Shown in pieces: positions 1 to 5,258 of a stretch of 5,258 bases of DNA (position 1 is its first letter; each line of letters begins with the position of its first letter). The stretch comes from Devosia sp. Its GTDB lineage: Bacteria; Pseudomonadota; Alphaproteobacteria; Rhizobiales; Devosiaceae. The DNA lies in NCBI GenBank assembly GCA_025352765.1, contig JANXSI010000581.1, positions 1 through 5,258 of the forward strand. Reading direction: 5' to 3'. Made by a program: the position numbers and the translations under genes. A model generated the notes under the pieces. It had not been told where the DNA came from and made no database searches. It saw nothing but the letters and a program-made list of their open reading frames with translations.

Positions 1-111
1 ATTGTCTCCAACCTTGCCTTTGGGGACGCTGTTATGATCAAAGGCTCCAAAGGCGTTCGTCTGGCGTTGCTCGTCGACAAGATCAAGCAGCGTTTCGGCG
101 TCCAGTCTTAA
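1..111 (+). CDS. murF: UDP-MurNAc-tripeptide:D-Ala-D-Ala ligase MurF, C-terminal end (partial)
   Basis: This is the 3' end of a gene that begins before the window: 36 codons are visible, then TAA at 109-111. The peptide contains G-D-A-V-M-I-K-G-S-K-G followed by an R-L-A-L-L-V-D-K-I-K stretch. This matches the end of the MurF C-terminal Mur-ligase domain, where family members typically carry a G-D-x-V-x-x-K-G-S motif close to the C-terminus. MurF is a cytoplasmic ATP-dependent ligase that adds D-Ala-D-Ala to UDP-MurNAc-tripeptide, making the pentapeptide substrate that MraY uses. mraY follows 21 bases later, as is usual in dcw clusters. The assignment rests on a short tail plus position. Another Mur ligase such as MurE could end similarly, but the K-G-S motif and the mraY neighbour favour MurF. 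The catalytic parts are outside the window and cannot be judged. Confidence 0.88.
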   Translation: MVSNLAFGDAVMIKGSKGVRLALLVDKIKQRFGVQS

Positions 112-132
112 GGGACGGAGACCGGCACGCGA

Positions 133-1218
133 ATGCTATATTTCCTCGGCCAGCTGGGCGAGAGCCTCACAGCGTTCAACGTCTTTCGCTATATTACCTT
201 CCGCACCGCCGGGGCGGTGGTGACGGCACTGTTCTTCGTGTTCCTGTTTGGCCCCGGCATGATTGCGGGCTTGCGGATTCGCCAGGGCAAGGGCCAGCCG
301 ATCCGCGAGGACGGCCCCGCCGGTCACCTGCTCACCAAGAAGGGCACGCCCACGATGGGCGGGCTGATGATCCTCGCCGGTGCCGTGACCTCGATCCTGC
401 TGTGGTCGAATCTCAGCAACATCTACGTCTGGGCCGTGCTGTTCGTGACGGTCAGTTTCGGCGCGATCGGCCTCTATGACGACTATCTCAAGGTCAAGCG
501 GATGTCGCACAAGGGCTTTTCGGGCTGGCAGCGCCTCCTGATCGAAGCCATCGTGGCGCTGATCGCCTCTTATGTGATCGCGGCGATCACCGATCCGAAG
601 ATTTCGACCTCGCTGATGTTCCCCTTCATCAAGGGGTCGGGCCTGCAGCTCTCCTACTTCTTCTATCTCTTTGCCGGCTTCATCATTGTCGGCGCTGGCA
701 ACTCCGTGAACTTCACCGACGGCCTCGACGGCCTCGCGATCGTCCCTGTGATGGTCGCGGCGGCCTGCTTCGGGCTCATCGCCTATCTCGTCGGCTCTGT
801 GACCTTCTCGGAATATCTCTTCATCAACAACGTTCCTGGCACCGCCGAACTTTCGGTGGTTTGCGGCGCGCTGATCGGGGCAGGTCTGGGGTTCCTGTGG
901 TTCAACGCGCCACCGGCGCAGATCTTCATGGGCGACACGGGCTCTCTGGCGCTCGGCGGCGCTCTCGGCACGATCGCGGTCGCCACCAAGCACGAGATCG
1001 TCCTCGCCATCGTCGGCGGGCTGTTCGTGCTCGAAACAGTGTCGGTGATCGTCCAGGTCGTCTCGTTCAAGCTCACGGGCAAGCGCGTCTTCAAGATGGC
1101 GCCGATCCATCATCATTTCGAAATGATGGGCTGGACCGAAAGCCAGGTGGTGATCCGGTTCTGGATCATCTCGTTCGTTCTGGCGCTGATCGGACTCAGC
1201 GAACTGAAGCTGCGCTGA
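133..1218 (+). CDS. mraY: Phospho-N-acetylmuramoyl-pentapeptide-transferase MraY
   Basis: MraY is the inner-membrane enzyme that transfers phospho-MurNAc-pentapeptide from its UDP carrier to undecaprenyl phosphate, giving lipid I, the first membrane step of peptidoglycan synthesis. The 361 residues match the usual length of about 360. Visible family motifs are the aspartate pair D116-D117 in Y-D-D-Y-L-K, the N-F-T-D-G-L-D-G motif at 193-200, the Mg-binding G-D-T-G around D268, and the triple histidine H326-H328 in P-I-H-H-H-F-E. Many hydrophobic segments occur from about residue 20 to the C-terminus, in line with the ten helices known for the family. The ATG is the first possible start: the murF stop codon TAA (109-111) lies in the same frame and no start codon falls between. 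A GGAG at 117-120, 12 bases upstream, may be a weak ribosome binding site. The short gap after murF implies co-transcription. Nothing is missing or truncated. Confidence 0.98.
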   Translation: MLYFLGQLGESLTAFNVFRYITFRTAGAVVTALFFVFLFGPGMIAGLRIRQGKGQPIREDGPAGHLLTKKGTPTMGGLMILAGAVTSILLWSNLSNIYVWAVLFVTVSFGAIGLYDDYLKVKRMSHKGFSGWQRLLIEAIVALIASYVIAAITDPKISTSLMFPFIKGSGLQLSYFFYLFAGFIIVGAGNSVNFTDGLDGLAIVPVMVAAACFGLIAYLVGSVTFSEYLFINNVPGTAELSVVCGALIGAGLGFLWFNAPPAQIFMGDTGSLALGGALGTIAVATKHEIVLAIVGGLFVLETVSVIVQVVSFKLTGKRVFKMAPIHHHFEMMGWTESQVVIRFWIISFVLALIGLSELKLR

Positions 1219-1318
1219 CTCGCAGAACGCGACTCCTGCTCACTCCTTGCTAACCATCGCGGACGTACAGTCGCGCCTTAGTTCGCGTTAGGGAACCGCC
1301 GGGCAGGGCGGGACACAT
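1219..1318 (+). other. 100-base non-coding gap between mraY and ftsW, at the usual murD position
   Basis: This is the only sizeable intergenic stretch in the window. No frame gives a recognisable protein, and I see no MurD-like remnant such as a G-K-T nucleotide-binding motif. It contains short GC-rich inverted repeats (listed separately), a purine-rich GGGCAGGGCGGGA just before the ftsW ATG that can serve as a weak ribosome binding site, and no T-run that would mark an intrinsic terminator. Because the downstream genes are tightly overlapped while this gap is loose, it is the most likely place for a secondary promoter or a leader controlling ftsW-murG-murC-murB. I cannot pick a convincing -35/-10 pair by eye. 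Confidence 0.6.
1226..1289 (+). repeat. Short inverted repeats with two competing pairings upstream of ftsW
   Basis: The segment AACGCGACT at 1226-1234 has two downstream partners. CGCGACT (1228-1234) is perfectly complementary to AGTCGCG (1269-1275), a 7-bp stem enclosing 34 bases. AACGCGA (1226-1232) is perfectly complementary to TCGCGTT (1283-1289), also 7 bp. The two stems share the left arm, so only one can form at a time. A CTAAC (1250-1254) and GTTAG (1287-1291) pair is also present. No T-run follows, so this is not a standard terminator. In GC-rich DNA such 7-bp matches can arise by chance. A regulatory role in the ftsW leader is inference only. Confidence 0.35.
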
Positions 1319-2485
1319 ATGTTCGCACGGGATCGCAAGACTCCCATCGCCGAGTGGTGGTGGACGATCGACAAGCAATTGCTGTCGGCGCTCATGCTGC
1401 TGATGGCGGTCGGCATGTTCCTGAGCTTTGCGGCGAGCCCCTCGGTCGCCGAGCGGCTCGGGCTAAGTCCGTGGCATTTCGTCATCCGCCACGCCATGTT
1501 CGACCTCGCGGCGCTGCCCGTTCTGATCGGTGTGTCGTTCCTCAATCACCGGCAGGCACGGTTTGCGGCGCTCGGCGTGCTGATCGTCAGTACGATCCTG
1601 CTCTGGCTCACACTGAAGCTCGGGACCGAGGTCAAGGGCGCCCGCCGCTGGGTTTCGCTTGCGGGAAACACCATCCAGCCGTCCGAGTTCGTAAAACCGG
1701 CCTATGCCGTGCTCGCTGCCTGGCTGTTTTCCGAAGGGATGCAGCAAAAGGGCATGCTCGCCCGGACCATTGCGACGGCCATGCTGTTCGTCGTCGTCAC
1801 CGGTCTGCTGCTGCAGCCCGACATCGGCCAGACGGCACTGATGCTGTCAACCTGGGCGGCGCTGATGTTCCTGTCGGGCATCTCCTGGTTCGTGATCGTG
1901 GGGCTGTTCGGTCTGGGTGTCGGCGGCCTGTTCGGCGCCTATTACGTCTTCCCGCACTTCGCCAAGCGTATCGACAGCTTCATCAACCCCGACGGCGGGG
2001 GCAATACATACCAAGTCGACAAAGCGCTGAACTCGCTGCTCGAGGGTGGCTGGTTCGGCCGCGGCCCGGGCGAGTCGATGGCCAAGAAGGTCATCCCCGA
2101 CGCCCATGCGGACTACGTGTTCTCGGCAGCGGCCGGCGAGTTCGGCATCCTGTTCTGCCTCTGCCTCGTGGCGCTTATCGTCTTCATCGTACTGCGGGCA
2201 CTTTCGGGGGCGCAGCACCAACAGACACTCTATGCGCGTCTCGCCGTTTCGACGCTCGCCATCCAGTTCGGCCTGCAATGCGCGATCAACCTCGCGGTTA
2301 ATCTTAACCTCATTCCGCCCAAGGGCATGACGCTGCCCTTCGTCTCCTATGGCGGCACGTCGACCATCGCCATCGCCTTCGGCATGGGCCTGATGCTGGC
2401 GCTGACGCGGAAGCGTCCGGAGGAACGGATGGCGACGGGTCTGCCCGCGTATCGCCCCAGTCCCGTGGCAGTTGCTGCAGAATGA
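1319..2485 (+). CDS. ftsW: SEDS-family peptidoglycan glycosyltransferase FtsW
   Basis: FtsW is the divisome member of the SEDS family. It is an inner-membrane protein that polymerises lipid II into glycan strands at the septum together with the class B penicillin-binding protein FtsI. The 388 residues fit the family. Visible motifs are K-G-A-R-R-W (106-111), Q-P-S-E-F-V-K (120-126), Q-P-D-I-G-Q-T (166-172), G-R-G-P-G-E-S (247-253) in the large outer loop, the H-A-D segment with D265 where SEDS proteins carry their putative catalytic aspartate, and P-P-K-G-M-T-L-P-F-V-S-Y-G-G (333-346) near the C-terminus. About ten hydrophobic segments follow a short cytoplasmic N-terminus with E-W-W-W (12-15). 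RodA is the alternative, but the dcw context and the P-K-G-M-T-L-P-F signature favour FtsW. The start is secure: an in-frame TAG lies at 1289-1291 and no ATG, GTG or TTG falls between it and this ATG. The stop overlaps the murG start by four bases. Confidence 0.97.
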   Translation: MFARDRKTPIAEWWWTIDKQLLSALMLLMAVGMFLSFAASPSVAERLGLSPWHFVIRHAMFDLAALPVLIGVSFLNHRQARFAALGVLIVSTILLWLTLKLGTEVKGARRWVSLAGNTIQPSEFVKPAYAVLAAWLFSEGMQQKGMLARTIATAMLFVVVTGLLLQPDIGQTALMLSTWAALMFLSGISWFVIVGLFGLGVGGLFGAYYVFPHFAKRIDSFINPDGGGNTYQVDKALNSLLEGGWFGRGPGESMAKKVIPDAHADYVFSAAAGEFGILFCLCLVALIVFIVLRALSGAQHQQTLYARLAVSTLAIQFGLQCAINLAVNLNLIPPKGMTLPFVSYGGTSTIAIAFGMGLMLALTRKRPEERMATGLPAYRPSPVAVAAE

Positions 2486-3582
2486 GCATCTTCGTCTTGA
2501 TGGCAGGCGGCACGGGAGGGCACCTCTTCCCGGCCATGGCGCTGGCACAGGAGCTGCAGCGGCGTGGTCACATCATCCATCTGATGACGGACCACCGCGT
2601 CGCGTCCTACGGCGATGCTTTCCCAGCGCGCGAAATCCACGTCGTGCCTTCGGCGACGCCGTCGGTTGGCAATCCGCTGGTCTTTGCGACCGCTGCGGCC
2701 AAGATTCTTTGGGGGACGGCCGTCGCCTGGCAGAAGCTTCGCGCCATAAAACCCGACGCGGTGATCGGCTTTGGCGGCTACCCGGTGTTCCCGCCCTTCC
2801 TTGCGGCGCGCCTCTCGGGTGTTCCCGGGATCCTGCACGAGCAGAACGCGGTCATGGGGCGCGCCAACCGCGCGCTCGGTCGCTTTGCCAGCCGCATTGC
2901 GCTGAGCTTTGCCACGACCCAGCACGCCGATGCCTTCCTGGGAAAGACGGTGCTGACCGGCAATCCGGTACGCGATCGCGTGCGGACCGTTGCGTCCTCA
3001 GGCTATCAACCGCTTGATGCCGACGGCCCGATCCGGCTCGTGGTTTTTGGCGGCAGCCAGGGGGCGCGGGCTTTTGCCGATCTCGTCCCGCCCGCAATTG
3101 TCGAACTCGCGACCGAACTCCGCGCGCGGCTCCGGATCGTCCAGCAGTGCCGGCCCGAAGACCTCGACCGAGTTGCCGAGACCTATCGCAAGGCCAAGGT
3201 CAGCGTCGAACTGCAGCCGTTCTTTTCCGACCTGCCCGAGCGGATGGCCGCCTGCCATCTGGTCATTTCCCGGGCCGGTGCCTCGACCATCGCCGAACTG
3301 ACCGTGCTGGGCCGCCCTGCCATCCTCGTGCCGCTGCCCGGCTCGATCGACGGCGACCAGAAGAACAATGCGCTGGTGGTGGACGCCGCCGGCGGCGGCT
3401 GGATCGCCGAGCAGGCCACGCTTTCGCCGCTTTCGCTCGCCAATCGCTTAAGCTCACTTTTCGGTGATCCGGCGATCCTTGCCACCGCAGCGGCAGCGGC
3501 CAAGACGCTCGGCCAGCCGCATGCCGTCGAACAACTCGCCGGCCTCGCTGAGGGGCTCGCGCTGGGGAAACACACCACATGA
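2482..3582 (+). CDS. murG: UDP-GlcNAc:lipid I GlcNAc transferase MurG
   Basis: MurG works at the cytoplasmic face of the inner membrane and adds GlcNAc from UDP-GlcNAc to lipid I, producing lipid II, the substrate of FtsW. The 366 residues are normal for this two-domain GT-B fold enzyme. The N-terminal acceptor domain has the glycine-rich loop G-G-T-G-G-H (9-14), G-F-G-G-Y-P (96-101) and H-E-Q-N (119-122), with N129 shortly after. The C-terminal donor domain has G-G-S-Q-G-A (190-195), [10 protein letters not shown] (264-273) with E272 expected to contact the nucleotide sugar, and D-G-D-Q-K-N-N-A (290-297), keeping the family's Q-x-x-N-A pattern. The start ATG forms an ATGA overlap with the ftsW stop, and the glycine-rich loop begins eight residues later, as expected. 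No strong ribosome binding site precedes it, so translation is probably coupled to ftsW. No signal peptide or membrane helix is expected or seen. Confidence 0.97.
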   Translation: MSIFVLMAGGTGGHLFPAMALAQELQRRGHIIHLMTDHRVASYGDAFPAREIHVVPSATPSVGNPLVFATAAAKILWGTAVAWQKLRAIKPDAVIGFGGYPVFPPFLAARLSGVPGILHEQNAVMGRANRALGRFASRIALSFATTQHADAFLGKTVLTGNPVRDRVRTVASSGYQPLDADGPIRLVVFGGSQGARAFADLVPPAIVELATELRARLRIVQQCRPEDLDRVAETYRKAKVSVELQPFFSDLPERMAACHLVISRAGASTIAELTVLGRPAILVPLPGSIDGDQKNNALVVDAAGGGWIAEQATLSPLSLANRLSSLFGDPAILATAAAAAKTLGQPHAVEQLAGLAEGLALGKHTT

Positions 3583-5003
3583 AGATGCCGCGCAATATCG
3601 GTCCCGTCCATTTCGTCGGCATCGGCGGTATCGGCATGAGCGGCATCGCCGAGATCCTGCACAATCAGGGCTACAAAGTGCACGGCTCCGACAGCGCGGA
3701 AAATCCCAACGTGCAGCGCCTGCGCGCCATGGGGATCGAGGTGGCGATCGGCCAGGCGGCAGAAAACCTGCGTGATGCGGCGGTAGTGGTCATCTCGTCC
3801 GCCATCAAGAAGGGCAATCCCGAGCTTGCGGCGGCGCGCGCCCGCGGTTTGCCGGTGGTGCGCCGCGCCGAGATGCTCGCCGAGATCATGCGCTTCAAGA
3901 ACGCCGTTGCAATCGGCGGTACGCACGGCAAGACCACGACCACCACGCTGATCGCGACGCTGCTCGATGCGGCGAATTTTGATCCGACCGTGATCAATGG
4001 CGGCATCATCAACGCCTACGGCACCAATGCCCGCCTCGGCGACGGCGAGTGGATGGTGGTCGAAGCCGACGAGAGCGACGGCAGCTTCGTCAAACTGCCT
4101 GCGGACGTTGCGGTCGTCACCAACATCGATCCCGAGCACCTCGACCACTATCACGACTTCGAGCACGTCAAGCAGGCGTTCCTGACCTTCGTCGAGAACG
4201 TGCCATTCTATGGCTTCGCCGTGATGTGCACCGATCACCCGGTCGTGCAGGAGATGGTGGGACTCGTGCGCGACCGCCGCGTCATCACCTACGGCCGCAA
4301 TCCGCAGGCCGACGTGCGCCTCGTCGATCTCGAGGTGATCGACGGGCAGAGCCACTTTGCCGTCGAGATCCGTGACCGCATCCGCATGACGCATCTGCGC
4401 ATCGAGGGCCTGGTGCTGCCGATGCCCGGCGAGCACAATGCCCTCAACGCCACGGCCGCCATTGCTGTGGCCGACCAGTTGAAGGTTCCGGCCGAGGCGA
4501 TCCGCAAGGGGCTCGCCGGTTTCTCCGGCGTGAAACGGCGTTTCACCAAAACCGGAGTTGTTGGCGGCGTTACCGTCATCGACGACTATGGGCACCATCC
4601 GGTCGAAATCTCAGCCGTGCTCAGGGCGGCGCGGCAATCGACCAAGCGCGACGTGATCGCCGTGGTGCAGCCACACCGCTATTCGCGCCTCCACGACCTC
4701 TTCAACGAATTTGCCACCTGCTTCAATGACGCCGACACGGTGATCGTTGCCCCGGTCTATGCCGCCGGTGAACAGCCCATCGAGGGCGTGACGCATGAGG
4801 AACTGGTGAGCCGCATCCGGGCGCGCGGGCATCGCGATGCCCGCGTCGTCGATCGGTTCGAGGCGCTGGCGCCATTGCTCGCGAGCCGGGTCGAAGCGGG
4901 CGACTACGTCGTCATGTTGGGAGCTGGCAACATCACCCAGTGGGCGGCGGCGCTGCCGGCCGAGCTCGGCAAGCTCATGGGCAAGGAGCCCGAACTCCCG
5001 TGA
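3579..5003 (+). CDS. murC: UDP-N-acetylmuramate--L-alanine ligase MurC
   Basis: MurC is the cytoplasmic ATP-dependent ligase that attaches L-alanine to UDP-MurNAc, starting the stem peptide. At 474 residues it has normal length. The N-terminal Rossmann-like domain carries G-I-G-G-I-G-M-S-G (14-22). The central ATPase domain has the P-loop G-G-T-H-G-K-T-T (113-120) with K118, the E-A-D-E-S-D-G motif (162-168), [10 protein letters not shown] (182-191), and E-H-N-A-L-N (285-290). The C-terminal domain has D-D-Y-G-H-H-P (335-341) and Q-P-H-R-Y-S-R (364-370). These signatures separate it from MurD, MurE and MurF, and Mpl is unlikely because of the length and the dcw location. The ATG overlaps the murG stop as ATGA. 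A second ATG two codons later (3585) is an alternative. A GGGGA at 3564-3568 may aid initiation. The last bases overlap the murB GTG start. Confidence 0.97.
   Translation: MKMPRNIGPVHFVGIGGIGMSGIAEILHNQGYKVHGSDSAENPNVQRLRAMGIEVAIGQAAENLRDAAVVVISSAIKKGNPELAAARARGLPVVRRAEMLAEIMRFKNAVAIGGTHGKTTTTTLIATLLDAANFDPTVINGGIINAYGTNARLGDGEWMVVEADESDGSFVKLPADVAVVTNIDPEHLDHYHDFEHVKQAFLTFVENVPFYGFAVMCTDHPVVQEMVGLVRDRRVITYGRNPQADVRLVDLEVIDGQSHFAVEIRDRIRMTHLRIEGLVLPMPGEHNALNATAAIAVADQLKVPAEAIRKGLAGFSGVKRRFTKTGVVGGVTVIDDYGHHPVEISAVLRAARQSTKRDVIAVVQPHRYSRLHDLFNEFATCFNDADTVIVAPVYAAGEQPIEGVTHEELVSRIRARGHRDARVVDRFEALAPLLASRVEAGDYVVMLGAGNITQWAAALPAELGKLMGKEPELP
4983..4988 (+). promoter_or_regulatory. Strong ribosome binding site for murB, inside the end of murC
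   Basis: The sequence AAGGAG lies within the last codons of murC, 11 bases before the GTG at 5000. It is the best match to the anti-Shine-Dalgarno sequence that I see before any gene in this window. It supports the GTG as the murB start. The spacing is slightly long, so coupling through the GTGA overlap probably contributes as well. Confidence 0.6.
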
Positions 5004-5258
5004 GCTGGCCCGACCTCATCCCAGATCTGCAGCCCTGGATCGGCGAGGTGCGCGGCCGGCTGATCGCCAACCAGCCGCTCAGCGAAATCGTCTGGTTCCG
5101 TGTTGGCGGGCCAGCGCAGCTGTTCTTCCAGCCGGCCGACGAGGCGGATCTCGCTTTCTTCCTCAACAACCTGCCGGCCGCGATCAAGGTCACGGTGATC
5201 GGCCTTGGTTCGAACCTGCTGATCCGGGACGGCGGTATCGACGGCGTGGTGATCCGAC
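5000..5258 (+). CDS. murB: UDP-N-acetylenolpyruvoylglucosamine reductase MurB, N-terminal part (partial)
   Basis: Only the first 86 codons are in the window and the gene runs off the right edge. It starts with GTG (read as Met) in a GTGA overlap with the murC stop. There is no start codon in this frame for several codons upstream, and AAGGAG lies 11 bases before. The product is a cytoplasmic FAD enzyme that uses NADPH to reduce UDP-GlcNAc-enolpyruvate to UDP-MurNAc, the substrate of MurC. Two N-terminal motifs of the FAD-binding domain are visible: W-F-R-V-G-G-P-A (residues 32-39) and [12 protein letters not shown] (68-79), the latter the flavin-binding loop typical of MurB. The W-F-R form of the first motif is familiar from Hyphomicrobiales. 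The gene is too short here to reach the catalytic serine and glutamate of the C-terminal region, so completeness cannot be assessed. From usual gene order, ddl and ftsQ would be expected downstream. Confidence 0.95.
   Translation, partial: MSWPDLIPDLQPWIGEVRGRLIANQPLSEIVWFRVGGPAQLFFQPADEADLAFFLNNLPAAIKVTVIGLGSNLLIRDGGIDGVVIR

Noticed and set aside
136..1116. A 326-codon open frame on the - strand opposite mraY
   Set aside because: The predicted protein is dominated by charged residues (E, D, R, H) mirroring the hydrophobic codons of a membrane protein on the other strand. No domain or start context supports it.
861..1253. A 130-codon + strand open frame overlapping the mraY end and entering the gap, possibly a small gene or murD remnant
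   Set aside because: It is an Arg-rich out-of-frame reading of mraY with no resemblance to a Mur ligase. It runs only about 35 bases past the mraY stop.
1258..1275. A small hairpin CGCG...CGCG in the mraY-ftsW gap considered as a transcription terminator
   Set aside because: The stem is only 4-5 bp, competes with the longer pairings, and is not followed by a T-run.
1354..2301. A 315-codon + strand open frame inside ftsW in another frame
   Set aside because: It is an Arg/Ala-rich frame-shifted reading fully nested in ftsW, with no motif. The FtsW frame carries all family signatures.
1847..2548. A 233-codon open frame on the - strand opposite ftsW and the murG start
   Set aside because: It is an antisense shadow of ftsW codons with low-complexity charged composition. 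It crosses the ftsW-murG overlap and has no recognisable motif.
3183..4598. A 471-codon open frame on the - strand opposite murG and murC
   Set aside because: It lies entirely opposite well-supported genes. Its translation is rich in D, H, R, E and A as expected from reading GC-rich codons backwards, it contains no recognisable domain, and it spans the murG-murC junction.

Overview
The window is an ordinary-looking piece of a chromosomal division and cell wall (dcw) gene cluster. Every gene reads on the + strand. The order is murF (3' end only), mraY, ftsW, murG, murC, murB (5' end only). The DNA is GC-rich, roughly 60-65% by eye. Gene order and protein details suggest an alphaproteobacterium, most likely of the Hyphomicrobiales (Rhizobiales): FtsW has an N-terminal E-W-W-W segment before its first membrane helix, and MurB reads [10 protein letters not shown] Devosia-like organism would fit, but I cannot fix the genus from this sequence.

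Region by region: positions 1-111 hold the last 36 codons of murF. After a 21-base gap, mraY (133-1218) encodes the membrane enzyme that makes lipid I. Positions 1219-1318 form a 100-base non-coding gap, the only sizeable one in the window, containing short inverted repeats that could pair in two alternative ways. Then come ftsW (1319-2485), murG (2482-3582), murC (3579-5003) and the first 86 codons of murB (5000-5258, cut by the window edge). These last four are joined by 4-base ATGA, ATGA and GTGA stop/start overlaps, which suggests one transcript with coupled translation.

Together the genes cover much of the peptidoglycan precursor route. MurB and MurC make UDP-MurNAc-L-alanine in the cytoplasm, MurF adds D-Ala-D-Ala, MraY moves the muramyl-pentapeptide onto undecaprenyl phosphate, and MurG adds GlcNAc to give lipid II. 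FtsW polymerises lipid II at the division site. All complete genes have full family length and intact key motifs.

The most notable observation is an absence: murD (D-glutamate ligase) commonly sits between mraY and ftsW in dcw clusters, but here that position is only the 100-base gap. I see no mobile element, CRISPR array, tRNA, rRNA or undescribed system. The long opposite-strand open frames look like GC-rich shadows.
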